From: Acidobacteriota bacterium
GTDB lineage: Bacteria > Acidobacteriota > Terriglobia > Bryobacterales > Bryobacteraceae
Direction: 5' to 3'
Assembly (NCBI GenBank): GCA_026394055.1
Contig: JAPKYZ010000102.1
Span: forward strand, 1-32,093
DNA length: 32,093 bases
The notes beneath the pieces are model-generated. The model saw only the letters and a program-made list of their open reading frames with translations, did no database searches and had not been told where the DNA came from. Below are positions 8,634 to 16,006 of the stretch, one piece after another (the first letter of the stretch is position 1; every line of letters begins with the position of its first letter). The position numbers and the translations under genes are program-made.

Positions 8634-9866
8634 TTAGTTTCCGAGTAGTTCTTCGATCGTGACTTGCTTCTGTTCACCGGTGCCCATGTCCTTGAGCATC
8701 GCGCCATTGGGCGGCAGTTCGGAGTAGCCCAGAATCGCTACCTGCCGGGCGCCGATCTTGTTGGCCAGTTCGAGCGACCGCTTCAAGCGGGCATCGAGCG
8801 CCACTTCCACCCGGCGTCCGCGCTGGCGCAAATCGTAAGCCAGCTTCCGCGCCGGAGTTCCAGCTTCCTCACTCAAATAAGCGACAAAAATCTCGGGGCC
8901 GGTTTCGAGCTTGGTGCTCTCCTCCACGCCCATAATCAGCCGGTCCTCACCAATCGAGAAGCCGATGCCGGGCGCCGGTTGCTTGGCTCCCAATGATTCC
9001 GCCAAGCCGTTGTAGCGCCCGCCGCCCATCACCGAATTCTGCGCACCCAGCGCCCCGTGGACGATTTCGAACGTCGTGTGGGTGTAGTAGTCCAACCCAC
9101 GCACTAGGCGCGGCCGCACTTCGTATTGGATCCCGCGCTCATCCAGCAGCCGCCGGACAGTCGCAAAATGAGCCCGGCAGTCGTCATTCAAGAAGTCGAG
9201 AATGCTGGGCAGCTTGGCGATGATCGCCTCGTCTTCCGGCGCCTTCGAGTCAAGCACGCGCAGCGGATTGGTGACCGCGCGGCGTTGGTTGTCTTCGGTC
9301 AGCTGATCCTTCACCGGGGCCAAGTCTTCGCGCAAGCGCTCAATATAAGCGGCGCGGCTTTCCTTGTCGCCCACCGAGTTGATCACCAGGTGGAAGTCCT
9401 TCAACCCGCACTCCGACAGCGCCACCGTCACCATCTCGATCACTTCGGCATCAATGGTCGGCGACGTGGTCCCGATCGCCTCCGCGCCAATCTGGAAGAA
9501 CTGTCGGTAGCGGCCCTTCTGCGGACGTTCGCGGCGGAACATCGGGCCGATGTAGTAGAGCTTGGCGATGCCGGGCCGCTGATCGAGGCGATGCTCGATG
9601 TAGGCGCGGATGACGGAGGCGGTGTTTTCCGGCCGCAGCGTTAGCGAGGTGCCGTCCCGGTCCGCGAAGGTGTACATCTCCTTGGTGACGATGTCGGTCT
9701 CTTCGCCCACGCCACGGGCAAACAGCGCCGTCTCTTCAAAGATGGGCGTGCGGATCTCTTCGTAGTTGTAGCTGCGGAAGACCCGGCGAACGGTTGCTTC
9801 GACGTGGTTCCAGATGGTGCTTTGGGGCGGCAGGATGTCCCGCGTCCCCTTGATGGCGCGGATCAT
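8634..9866 (-). CDS. hisS: Histidine--tRNA ligase
   Basis: 410 residues, a normal length for bacterial HisRS. The N-terminus MIRAIKGTRDILPP is diagnostic. Class II motif 2 appears as MFRRERPQKGRYRQFFQ, the histidine-specific motif as LVRGLDYYTHTTFEI, and motif 3 near MGGGRYNGLAESLG...GIGFSIGEDRL. The C-terminal anticodon-binding domain (ARKLAYDLRQRGRRVEVAL...) is complete. The enzyme attaches histidine to tRNA-His in the cytoplasm. Its start codon overlaps the stop of the upstream gamma-carbonic-anhydrase-like gene in an ATGA (9863-9866), implying translational coupling. The aspS gene follows after 10 bp. Confidence 0.97.
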   Translation of the reverse strand: MIRAIKGTRDILPPQSTIWNHVEATVRRVFRSYNYEEIRTPIFEETALFARGVGEETDIVTKEMYTFADRDGTSLTLRPENTASVIRAYIEHRLDQRPGIAKLYYIGPMFRRERPQKGRYRQFFQIGAEAIGTTSPTIDAEVIEMVTVALSECGLKDFHLVINSVGDKESRAAYIERLREDLAPVKDQLTEDNQRRAVTNPLRVLDSKAPEDEAIIAKLPSILDFLNDDCRAHFATVRRLLDERGIQYEVRPRLVRGLDYYTHTTFEIVHGALGAQNSVMGGGRYNGLAESLGAKQPAPGIGFSIGEDRLIMGVEESTKLETGPEIFVAYLSEEAGTPARKLAYDLRQRGRRVEVALDARLKRSLELANKIGARQVAILGYSELPPNGAMLKDMGTGEQKQVTIEELLGN

Positions 9867-10405
9867 TGGTTGCTCGCCGATGCTACGGGCGCTGCTGCCG
9901 CCTCAGCCAAATACTCCGCGGCGCGGTCGATGTAGTGCTGCAAGTTCTGGTCGAACCGTTCTTTCTCTTCAGGGGTCACTTGACGCCGGATCTTGCCCGG
10001 GACGCCCATCACCAGGCTATCGGGCGGCACTTCCATGCCTTCCGGCACCAACGCTCCAGCGGCGATCACGCTGTTCTTGCCGATACGGGCGCCGTTCAGG
10101 ATGATCGCCCCAATACCAATCAGGCATTGATCTTCAACGATGCAGCCGTGCAACATCACCTGGTGGCCGACGGTGACGCGATTGCCAATGATGAGCGGGA
10201 AACCGTCATCGGAATGGAGCGTCGAATTGTCCTGGATGTTCGATTCATCGCCGATGCGGATCAACCCCACATCGCCGCGAATGACCACGCACGGCCAGAC
10301 GGACGAGCGTTCGCCAATGGCGACCTCGCCGATGACCTGCGCGCTGGGATCAACATATGCCGACGCAGCCACTTGGGCGACGTGGCCACGGTACGGCCGG
10401 ATCAT
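9863..10405 (-). CDS. Gamma carbonic anhydrase-like hexapeptide-repeat protein (YrdA/CaiE type)
   Basis: 180 residues. The body is a left-handed beta helix built of hexapeptide repeats (IGEVAIGERSSVWPCVVIRGD, IRIGDESNIQDN and so on). The three expected zinc ligands are visible: the His in NSTLHSD and the two in VGHQVMLHG. The C-terminal helix (PEEKERFDQNLQHYIDRAAEYL) and an Ala-rich tail complete it. Members bind Zn or Fe as trimers. Some hydrate CO2, but for many the activity is unproven, so the reaction is uncertain. It is the first gene of the unit with hisS (4-base overlap) and aspS. A TACAAT box on the minus strand (10418-10423) lies 12 bases before its ATG, in the 26-bp divergent gap shared with the DUF3990 gene. 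Confidence 0.9.
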   Translation of the reverse strand: MIRPYRGHVAQVAASAYVDPSAQVIGEVAIGERSSVWPCVVIRGDVGLIRIGDESNIQDNSTLHSDDGFPLIIGNRVTVGHQVMLHGCIVEDQCLIGIGAIILNGARIGKNSVIAAGALVPEGMEVPPDSLVMGVPGKIRRQVTPEEKERFDQNLQHYIDRAAEYLAEAAAAPVASASNQ

Positions 10406-10431
10406 GGTGGAATTGTTATTGTAGCGAATAC

Positions 10432-10926
10432 ATGAGCGTCAAGCCCAACGTTCTGACACCGCCCCCCTGGACCAATCAGCCGCTTACCGTGTTTCACGGG
10501 ACCAACGTGGGTGCCGCTCGACGCATTCTGAAGTCGGGCATTGACCTGAACCGTGCCCGCCAAGGGACCGACTTCGGGCCAGGTTTCTACGTCACGACGT
10601 TGCAACAACAGGCCTGGAACTGGTCTGTAAGCCGATTCGAGAAAGATCCAACCGTCCTGCGCTTCCGCCTCGACCGGTTGGATTTTGGGCGGGCTACCTG
10701 CTTGTTCTTTCTGGATGCTGGGGTGCTGGCTGAAGACTACTGGAGCTTTGTGTGGGCGTGCCGCCGTGGCGCAACCAAGCATCACGCCATCGGATACTAC
10801 GATGTTGTGGGCGGGCCTTTCGCGAGCACGTGGAGGATGCGGACCGCCGATCCCGCTGGCAATCAACTCAGTTTTCACACCAGCGCGGGTGTTAGTCTGT
10901 TAGGAAAGGGGGAGATCATTCAATGA
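10432..10926 (+). CDS. DUF3990 family protein (ADP-ribosyltransferase-like fold), probable toxin-like component
   Basis: 164 residues from the ATG at 10432. The frame continues upstream but would run into the gamma-CA gene's start region. Family marks: VFHGTNVGAARRILKSGI (20-37) with the His of an H-Y-[EQ] ART-type triad, TDFGPGFYVTT (46-56) with the Tyr, a YYDVVGGP segment, and a C-terminal QLSFHTSAG that would carry the third site residue. This matches DUF3990, predicted to have the diphtheria-toxin-like ART fold. ADP-ribosylation of a cellular target is therefore inference from fold, not shown. There is no signal peptide, so it should act in the cytoplasm. Its stop overlaps the start of the next gene in ATGA (10923-10926), an arrangement typical of coupled toxin-antitoxin genes. 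There is no Shine-Dalgarno; TATTGT (10417-10422) sits nine bases before the ATG. Confidence 0.8.
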   Translation: MSVKPNVLTPPPWTNQPLTVFHGTNVGAARRILKSGIDLNRARQGTDFGPGFYVTTLQQQAWNWSVSRFEKDPTVLRFRLDRLDFGRATCLFFLDAGVLAEDYWSFVWACRRGATKHHAIGYYDVVGGPFASTWRMRTADPAGNQLSFHTSAGVSLLGKGEIIQ

Positions 10927-11210
10927 ATTTTCCGATTTCACCTCCTTTGGGCGTAACCGAGACCGAGGCGCTTGCTTTTTGGAGGGCTGTTGAAGCGTGT
11001 CTCAACCGCTTTCACCAGCAAGCAGCTGCTCCCCACGACTACAGCGCGCGGTTGGCGCGGACAATCGCCCGGCTTTCGGGCAACCCCATGGTTTACCACG
11101 ATGAACCATTTAACGTGGCCCAAGAGATCGCCAAAGCTCGAGTCCGGCGCACGCCCCAAGTGCAGGCCGCGTATGAGGAGATCCTGGACCGGGTAAGCTT
11201 GGGCGAATAG
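10923..11210 (+). CDS. Small partner protein of the DUF3990 gene, unknown family, candidate antitoxin
   Basis: 95 residues with no family I can name. It is predicted mostly helical: an acidic/aromatic first helix (TETEALAFWRAVEACLNRF), a basic middle helix (SARLARTIARL), a hydrophobic turn with MVYHDEPF (about 57-64), and a C-terminal helix pair ending in YEEILDRVS. There is no recognisable helix-turn-helix or ribbon-helix-helix. The start overlaps the DUF3990 stop by four bases, and AAAGGGGGAG upstream provides a strong ribosome binding site inside the preceding gene. The only support for an antitoxin role is size, order and coupling. Confidence 0.75.
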   Translation: MNFPISPPLGVTETEALAFWRAVEACLNRFHQQAAAPHDYSARLARTIARLSGNPMVYHDEPFNVAQEIAKARVRRTPQVQAAYEEILDRVSLGE

Positions 11211-11315
11211 AGCATGCCATGACGGACAAGGCACCGGCACCGCCGCGCTTTGCGAGCTGGACTTCGCCCGAGGGGCCGCCGAAACGGCCGATCTGGTAAA
11301 AGCCGGCTGCTTTGA

Positions 11316-11612
11316 TTACCTCGATACCAGGGTCGTCAGGGGCGAGATCAAGGTCATGGAACCTGATTGGGACAGGATGTGGGCGTCTTCTTCCCGCTCC
11401 CGGGCCACAAGGTCCGCCTCAACGGCCTCGCGATGGCCAAGATAGAACGCAATTGCGCCGTAGACCTGCTCCAAAGTCAGAGTAGGGTAGTGGGCACGGA
11501 TGGATTCCGGCGATTCGCCCGCTTGAAACTCTCTAACGAGATGAGCCAGCGGCACGCGGCTTGCCGCCACGTAAAAGCTGCCACTGCGGAGTTCAACAAA
11601 ATCCTTCGTCAT
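11316..11612 (-). CDS. DUF433 domain-containing protein, orphan antitoxin-like
   Basis: 98 residues. The core shows the DUF433 pattern: SFYVAASRVPLAHLVREFQAGESPESIRAHYPTL (split into a strand with the R-V/I-P signature and a homeodomain-like helical part), then LEQVYGAIAFYLGHREAVEADL. In other genomes these DNA-binding-like proteins pair with a PIN-like DUF5615 toxin encoded just downstream. Here the 105 bp after the stop contain no such gene in any frame, so the module appears incomplete or reassigned. It lies 14 bp downstream of the DUF418 gene on the same strand and is likely co-transcribed with it. Confidence 0.8.
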   Translation of the reverse strand: MTKDFVELRSGSFYVAASRVPLAHLVREFQAGESPESIRAHYPTLTLEQVYGAIAFYLGHREAVEADLVAREREEDAHILSQSGSMTLISPLTTLVSR

Positions 11613-11626
11613 GCCCGGACCTAGCT

Positions 11627-13129
11627 TCAGTTTACCGGACGGCCTTCCATCGCTGCGATGCTGCTTGAAGGGACTGCTTCGTCATTCGGCACTAGGCCGG
11701 CACCGGGTGCTGCCACAACGGCCACTGCGTCGATCGCCGCCTCGTCACCCGCAACGACACCATCCGCCGCCGGCAGCTCGCTGGGCTCGGCGATCACCGC
11801 CGTCTCCGGCTCCACCACCGCCGGACGGATGCGCATCGGCTGCCGCTTCCAATAGGTGAGCGAACGCCAGCACCATTCCAGTGGCCCAAAGTAGAAGTGC
11901 CGCAGCCAGATGGGGCTCCAGGTCAGGTTGAACGTCCAGATCGCGAGCACGATCAAGTAGAGATGCCAGCGCTCCAGCTTGCCCGCCAGGCCAAAGCCGT
12001 AGCCGCCGTAGAAGATCACGCTGCAGATCAGCGAGTGGCTGATGTAGTTGGAAAAGGCCATCTGGCCCACGGAGGCTAGCCGCGCCGTGATGCCGGTGGC
12101 GGTGGCGGTCTTCACGGCCAGCACCAGCAGGGCCACGTAGCAGAGCGCCATCGGCACGCGGCCGATCTCGTAGGCCGCGCCGTCGAACGGGCCAGCGATG
12201 CGGCTAAAGTCGTGCTGCCACATAAACCACATGGTGGTGCCGTTGATGGCCAAACCCGACAGGCCGCCGATCACCGCCATGTTGACGTAGAAGCCCACGG
12301 AGCGTTCGCCGGTCAAGATGCCCAGCTTGTAGAACGCCATGCCCACCAGCATCATCGACAGCATGTCCCACAGGAAAGGGAAGTAGATCGGCAGTTGGTG
12401 GAAGTTCCAGGTGGCCTTTACCCGTTCCTTCATGTTCTTGGCGTAGTTGCCGCGGTAGTTCTCGTACTCTTGCTCAGCCTTCTTTTTCTGCTCGGCGATA
12501 CTCGCGTTCTTGATCAGCTTCTGCCCGGCCTCCAGCTCCTGCTTTTGGTCTTTGGTCAGCGTGTTCGACTCCAGATCGATGGCCGCCACTTTGTTGTACT
12601 TCTCGAGCGTCGACTTCGTGTCAAAACCCTCCGCCGTCATGCCTGCGGTCATGATCGCCAGCTGGATGCCGGCGGTGATCAGCAGTGCCTTGGGGGACAT
12701 ATTGCGGAAGGCGAACAGCGCCAAGCCCAGCAGCGCGTACGGAAACAAAATATCGCCCCACCAGATCAGGAACCCATGGATCATGCCGAACAGCATCAGC
12801 CACAACGTACGGCGATAGTAGACATCGGCCACGCCCAGTCCGCCGCCCTTGGCTTCACCGCGGGAGGTCAGCAGCAGGGCGCTGGCGCCGAACATCATCG
12901 AAAAGATCGCGCGCATCTTACCTTCGCCCAGCAGCCACACCGCCACCATCACCAGCCGGTTGCGTAAGTCGTCCCCGCCGCCGACATGCGGGTTGTACAT
13001 GGCCGATTCGGTGAGCCCGAAGGTGGGTATGTTCATCGCCAGAATGCCCAGCAGCGCAAACCCGCGCAGGGTGTCGATGGTTGAAAGCCGCTCGCCGCTG
13101 CGTACGGGAGCCATTGCTGGAGAAGCCAT
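11627..13129 (-). CDS. DUF418 domain-containing membrane protein (YeiB family)
   Basis: 500 residues. The N-terminus RLSTIDTLRGFALLGILAMNI is the DUF418/DUF1624 signature (heparan-alpha-glucosaminide N-acetyltransferase-like membrane fold). Several hydrophobic helices follow (GKMRAIFSMMFGASALLL, RTLWLMLFGMIHGFLIWWG, ALLGLALFAF). A charged cytoplasmic or periplasmic loop rich in Lys/Glu lies at about 180-230, then the C-terminal DUF418 domain with GQMAFSNYISHSL and LTWSPIWLRHFYFGPLEWCWRSLTYW. The family is proposed to be transporters or acyltransferases but has no agreed function. The last 60 residues (after about 435) are an Ala/Glu/Val-rich tail of low complexity that is not part of the family. 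It is divergent from the S9 peptidase gene with 43 bp between start codons. Confidence 0.9.
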   Translation of the reverse strand: MASPAMAPVRSGERLSTIDTLRGFALLGILAMNIPTFGLTESAMYNPHVGGGDDLRNRLVMVAVWLLGEGKMRAIFSMMFGASALLLTSRGEAKGGGLGVADVYYRRTLWLMLFGMIHGFLIWWGDILFPYALLGLALFAFRNMSPKALLITAGIQLAIMTAGMTAEGFDTKSTLEKYNKVAAIDLESNTLTKDQKQELEAGQKLIKNASIAEQKKKAEQEYENYRGNYAKNMKERVKATWNFHQLPIYFPFLWDMLSMMLVGMAFYKLGILTGERSVGFYVNMAVIGGLSGLAINGTTMWFMWQHDFSRIAGPFDGAAYEIGRVPMALCYVALLVLAVKTATATGITARLASVGQMAFSNYISHSLICSVIFYGGYGFGLAGKLERWHLYLIVLAIWTFNLTWSPIWLRHFYFGPLEWCWRSLTYWKRQPMRIRPAVVEPETAVIAEPSELPAADGVVAGDEAAIDAVAVVAAPGAGLVPNDEAVPSSSIAAMEGRPVN

Positions 13130-13160
13130 AGTGATCAGGTTAATCGATCAGCTACATCGC

Positions 13161-13166
13161 TACAAT
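13161..13166 (+). promoter_or_regulatory. Candidate -10 box (TACAAT) of a leaderless promoter for the S9 peptidase gene
   Basis: TACAAT is followed by six bases (CGGGAT) and then the ATG at 13173, so the predicted transcript start coincides with the start codon. No Shine-Dalgarno sequence precedes the ATG. No good -35 hexamer is seen at 16-18 bp spacing. Confidence 0.4.
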
Positions 13167-13172
13167 CGGGAT

Positions 13173-15200
13173 ATGCGCTTCGTCCCAGTATTTTTCGCTG
13201 CGCTCACAATGGCCGTGGCTCAGAAAACTCCGTTCGACATCAACGCCTTACTGAAGCTGACCCGCTTGAGTGAGCCCGCTTTATCACCAGACGGCAAACT
13301 GGTGGCCTTTACCGCCCGCAGTGTAAACGTGGAGGCGAACACGCAGCCCCGCGACATTTACGTGGTGCCGCTGGATGGCGGGCCGCCGCGCCAGCTCACC
13401 AAAGCGGGCCCCATCAATGAGCGCCCCCGCTGGTCGCCGGATTCCAAGCGCCTGGCCTTCGTGTCGAACCGCGGCGGGTCCTCGCAGATCTGGGTGATGG
13501 ATGCCGATGGCGGCAATCCTCGTCAGGTGACCGCAATGTCCACCGAAGCCGAAGGCGTGCTGTGGTCGCCTGATGGCAAGCATTTGGTGTTTGGCAGCCA
13601 GGTCTACCCGGAATGTCCGGACGAGGCGTGCAACAAGAAGAAGCTCGATGCGGAGAAGGAGTCGAAGGTGAAGGCCCGTGTCTACACCTCGCTGCTCTAC
13701 CGCCACTGGACCGAATGGCAGGGCCCGCGCCGCAAGCATCTGTTTAGCGTCCCGGTGGAAGGTGGCACGCCCAAAGACTTGACCCCCGGTGTGCGCGACG
13801 TGCCGCCATTCTCTCTGGGCGGACCGGACGACTACGCGATCTCGCCCGACGGCCAGGAGGTTTGCTTCGCCATGAACCCGGAGACGGAGCAGGCGATGTC
13901 CACCAACTGGGAGCTGTTTGTGGTGCCCATCGCGGGCGGGGAACCGAAGCTGATCACCGCCAATGCGGCGGCCGATGCGTCGCCCGTCTATTCGCCCGAC
14001 GGCAAGTATCTCGCCTGGCGCGCGCAAGCCAAGCCCGGCTATGAGGCGGACCGCTGGCGCATGATGGTGCTGGAACGCGCCACCGGCAAGGCCATGACCA
14101 TGACCGATGCCGTCGACCGTAGCGTGCAGTCGATCACCTGGTCGCCGGACTCCAAGCGCATCTTCTTCACCATCGAAGACCGCGGCCGCGTCACGCTGCA
14201 AGTAATGCCGGCAACCGGGGGCGGCTCGCGCGAGTTGATCAGTGCCCGGGCGCATGTGGACGACGTCCAGTTCTCGCCCGATGGCAAAACGATGATCTAT
14301 TCGGAGGTCTCCGGTTCCAAGCCCACCGAGTTCTACCGCATCTCCTCCAGCGGCGGCACCGCGACGCCGCTGACCCGCATGAATGATTCTGTGCTCAACG
14401 CCCATCAGCTGACACCGCTCGAAGACGTGTGGGTGGAATCGAGCGCGGACAAAGTGAAGGTGCAAAGCTTCATCGTCAAGCCGCCGCAGTTTGACGCCAA
14501 GAAGAAGTACCCGGTGCTGTTCCTGATCCATGGCGGCCCGCAAGGCGCGTGGGGCGAAAGCTGGAGCTATCGCTGGAATCCGCAGGTCTTCGCCGCCGCC
14601 GGCTTTGTGGTGGTGATGCCCAACCCGCGCGGCTCCACCGGCTATGGCCAGCAGTTCACCGACGACATCAATCAGGATTGGGGCGGTAAGGTCTATGCCG
14701 ACGTGATGTCGACCGTCGACCACATCGCCGCCCAGCCCTGGGCCGATGCTGAGCGCTTCGCCGCCGCCGGCGGCAGCTATGGCGGCTATCTGGTGAACTG
14801 GATCCAGGGCCATTCCAACCGCTTCAAGGCACTGGTATCGCACGCTGGCGTCTATGACCTGAAGAGCATGGGCGGCGAAACGGAAGAGCTCTGGTTCACC
14901 CGCTGGGAGTTTGGCGGCATGCCGTGGGAGAAGCCCGAGGTCTACGAGAAATGGTCGCCCTCGAACTTCGTCACGCAGTTCAAAACGCCCACGCTGGTGA
15001 CGCACGGCGAACTCGACTACCGCGTCCCGATGGGCCAGGGCTTGCAGCTGTTCACCGCACTGCAGGTGCAGAAAGTGCCCTCAAAGCTGCTGCTCTATCC
15101 CGATGAAGGCCACTGGATCTTGAAGCCCCAAAACTCGATGCTCTGGTACAACTCGGTGATCGAGTGGGTGAAGGAGTGGACGAAGGCGAAGCCGAAGTAA
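13173..15200 (+). CDS. Exported S9 family peptidase (prolyl oligopeptidase / acylaminoacyl-peptidase-like)
   Basis: 675 residues from the ATG at 13173, chosen because it gives a signal peptide (MRFVPVFFAALTMAVAQ). The open frame further upstream lies over the DUF418 gene and has no such signal. The first 400 residues form a TolB/WD40-like beta propeller with repeated [WF]SPD[GS]K motifs. The C-terminal alpha/beta hydrolase domain has the oxyanion region HGGPQGAWG, the nucleophile Ser 535 in GGSYGG, Asp 615 in HGELDYRVP and His 647 in DEGHW, so the triad is intact. It probably cleaves peptides in the periplasm; the specificity (proline, acyl-aminoacyl or dipeptidyl) cannot be told. The HEPN gene starts 12 bp after its stop, so the three plus-strand genes may share one transcript. 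Confidence 0.93.
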   Translation: MRFVPVFFAALTMAVAQKTPFDINALLKLTRLSEPALSPDGKLVAFTARSVNVEANTQPRDIYVVPLDGGPPRQLTKAGPINERPRWSPDSKRLAFVSNRGGSSQIWVMDADGGNPRQVTAMSTEAEGVLWSPDGKHLVFGSQVYPECPDEACNKKKLDAEKESKVKARVYTSLLYRHWTEWQGPRRKHLFSVPVEGGTPKDLTPGVRDVPPFSLGGPDDYAISPDGQEVCFAMNPETEQAMSTNWELFVVPIAGGEPKLITANAAADASPVYSPDGKYLAWRAQAKPGYEADRWRMMVLERATGKAMTMTDAVDRSVQSITWSPDSKRIFFTIEDRGRVTLQVMPATGGGSRELISARAHVDDVQFSPDGKTMIYSEVSGSKPTEFYRISSSGGTATPLTRMNDSVLNAHQLTPLEDVWVESSADKVKVQSFIVKPPQFDAKKKYPVLFLIHGGPQGAWGESWSYRWNPQVFAAAGFVVVMPNPRGSTGYGQQFTDDINQDWGGKVYADVMSTVDHIAAQPWADAERFAAAGGSYGGYLVNWIQGHSNRFKALVSHAGVYDLKSMGGETEELWFTRWEFGGMPWEKPEVYEKWSPSNFVTQFKTPTLVTHGELDYRVPMGQGLQLFTALQVQKVPSKLLLYPDEGHWILKPQNSMLWYNSVIEWVKEWTKAKPK

Positions 15201-15212
15201 AGGGCTTGCGGA

Positions 15213-15626
15213 ATGACCCGGCGCGATTTTCAAATTCTGGCGCGCTTGCGCTTGAACGAGGCGGAAGTGCTCTTTGCTGCCGGCCTATATTCCGGCAGCT
15301 ACTACTTGGCCGGTTACGCGATCGAGTGCGCGCTGAAGGCGTGCATCGCCAAACAAACACAGCGCTTTGAGTTCCCCGACAAACGCCGCGCCGAAAGCAG
15401 TCATACCCATCGTTTGCTAGATTTGGTGAGGACGGCCCGATTGGACACGGCCATGGGGTTGGCGGAGCGCGAAAGCCCGGAGATCGCGGCCTCCTGGCGC
15501 ACGGCCGGCCTGTGGTCTGAGCAGAGCCGCTATACCCAAAAGGATCGTGTCGAGGCGGAGGCGTTATTGCATGCGGCGCGTGATCGCCGGTCAGGAATTA
15601 TTCCATGGCTAAAGAAGCACTGGTAG
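15213..15626 (+). CDS. HEPN domain-containing protein
   Basis: 137 residues. The first helix pair LNEAEVLFAAGLYSGSYYLAGYAIECALKACIA (split between 15 and 47) is the hallmark of HEPN proteins. SSHTHRLLDLV (62-72) and WSEQSRY (101-107) are the other conserved parts of this subgroup. R59-x4-H64 fits the spacing of the HEPN RNase motif Rx4-6H, but whether these residues are catalytic here is uncertain. Many HEPN proteins are RNase toxins neutralised by a small nucleotidyltransferase (MNT) partner. Here the neighbour is not an MNT protein. AAGGG at 15200-15204 serves as ribosome binding site. The 3' end overlaps the next gene by 22 bp, which points to coupled expression. Confidence 0.85.
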   Translation: MTRRDFQILARLRLNEAEVLFAAGLYSGSYYLAGYAIECALKACIAKQTQRFEFPDKRRAESSHTHRLLDLVRTARLDTAMGLAERESPEIAASWRTAGLWSEQSRYTQKDRVEAEALLHAARDRRSGIIPWLKKHW

Positions 15627-15985
15627 ACATTGACGTCGTTCGCGGAAGAGAACTTCTGGATGCGCTTGACCAAGCCAAGGTGCCCGTACCGGTCGCCTTT
15701 TGGCTGCGCAATGAGGAGTACGACGAATGGCGCCTGATTCTGGCCACTCCGTGGTACGGACCCAAGGGTTCACCCAATCCATTTCTGGACTTGGCGCGGG
15801 CGATTCCGCACAAGGATCATCTGATCGACGACCTTCATGTCGCCCTGAAGACAATGCAGAACCCCTTGATCAAATCTCTGCGCAGCATCTTCGGTCGTAC
15901 AAAATCAGTTGAAGGTATGCGTTTGGGCGCGCAGATGATCGGCGGCATTTGGGTCGACGACGCCTACGTCTATCGGATCAAGTGA
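15605..15985 (+). CDS. Protein of unknown family overlapping and probably partnering the HEPN protein
   Basis: 126 residues. It opens with a helix (VDIDVVRGRELLDALDQA), then a strand-rich part VPVPVAFWLRNEEYDEWRLILATP (about 27-50), which resembles a sensor or cap fold, and a helical middle (NPFLDLARAI...DDLHVALKTM). It ends with strands GAQMIGGIWVDDAYVYRIK. There is no nucleotidyltransferase GSxxxD motif, so it is not the usual MNT partner of HEPN toxins. I recall similar proteins next to HEPN genes elsewhere but know no assigned function. AGGAA at 15593-15597 gives a ribosome binding site inside the HEPN gene. Co-regulation is inferred from the 22-bp overlap. Confidence 0.75.
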   Translation: MAKEALVDIDVVRGRELLDALDQAKVPVPVAFWLRNEEYDEWRLILATPWYGPKGSPNPFLDLARAIPHKDHLIDDLHVALKTMQNPLIKSLRSIFGRTKSVEGMRLGAQMIGGIWVDDAYVYRIK

Positions 15986-16006
15986 GCCGGCCCGCCTTGC
16001 GCGCCA

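Noticed and set aside
6791..8662. Plus-strand open frame of 623 codons opposite aspS
   Set aside because: The minus strand encodes complete AspRS with all motifs; the plus frame is an effect of GC-rich codon use.
8624..8707. 28-codon upstream extension of aspS
   Set aside because: It overlaps the hisS 3' end and has no homology to AspRS N-termini.
11219..11299. 26-codon open frame after the DUF3990 partner gene
   Set aside because: It is Pro-rich with no ribosome binding site or recognisable product; too little to call a gene.
12849..13172. 108-codon upstream extension of the S9 peptidase frame
   Set aside because: It overlaps the start of the DUF418 gene and would bury the signal peptide that begins at 13173.
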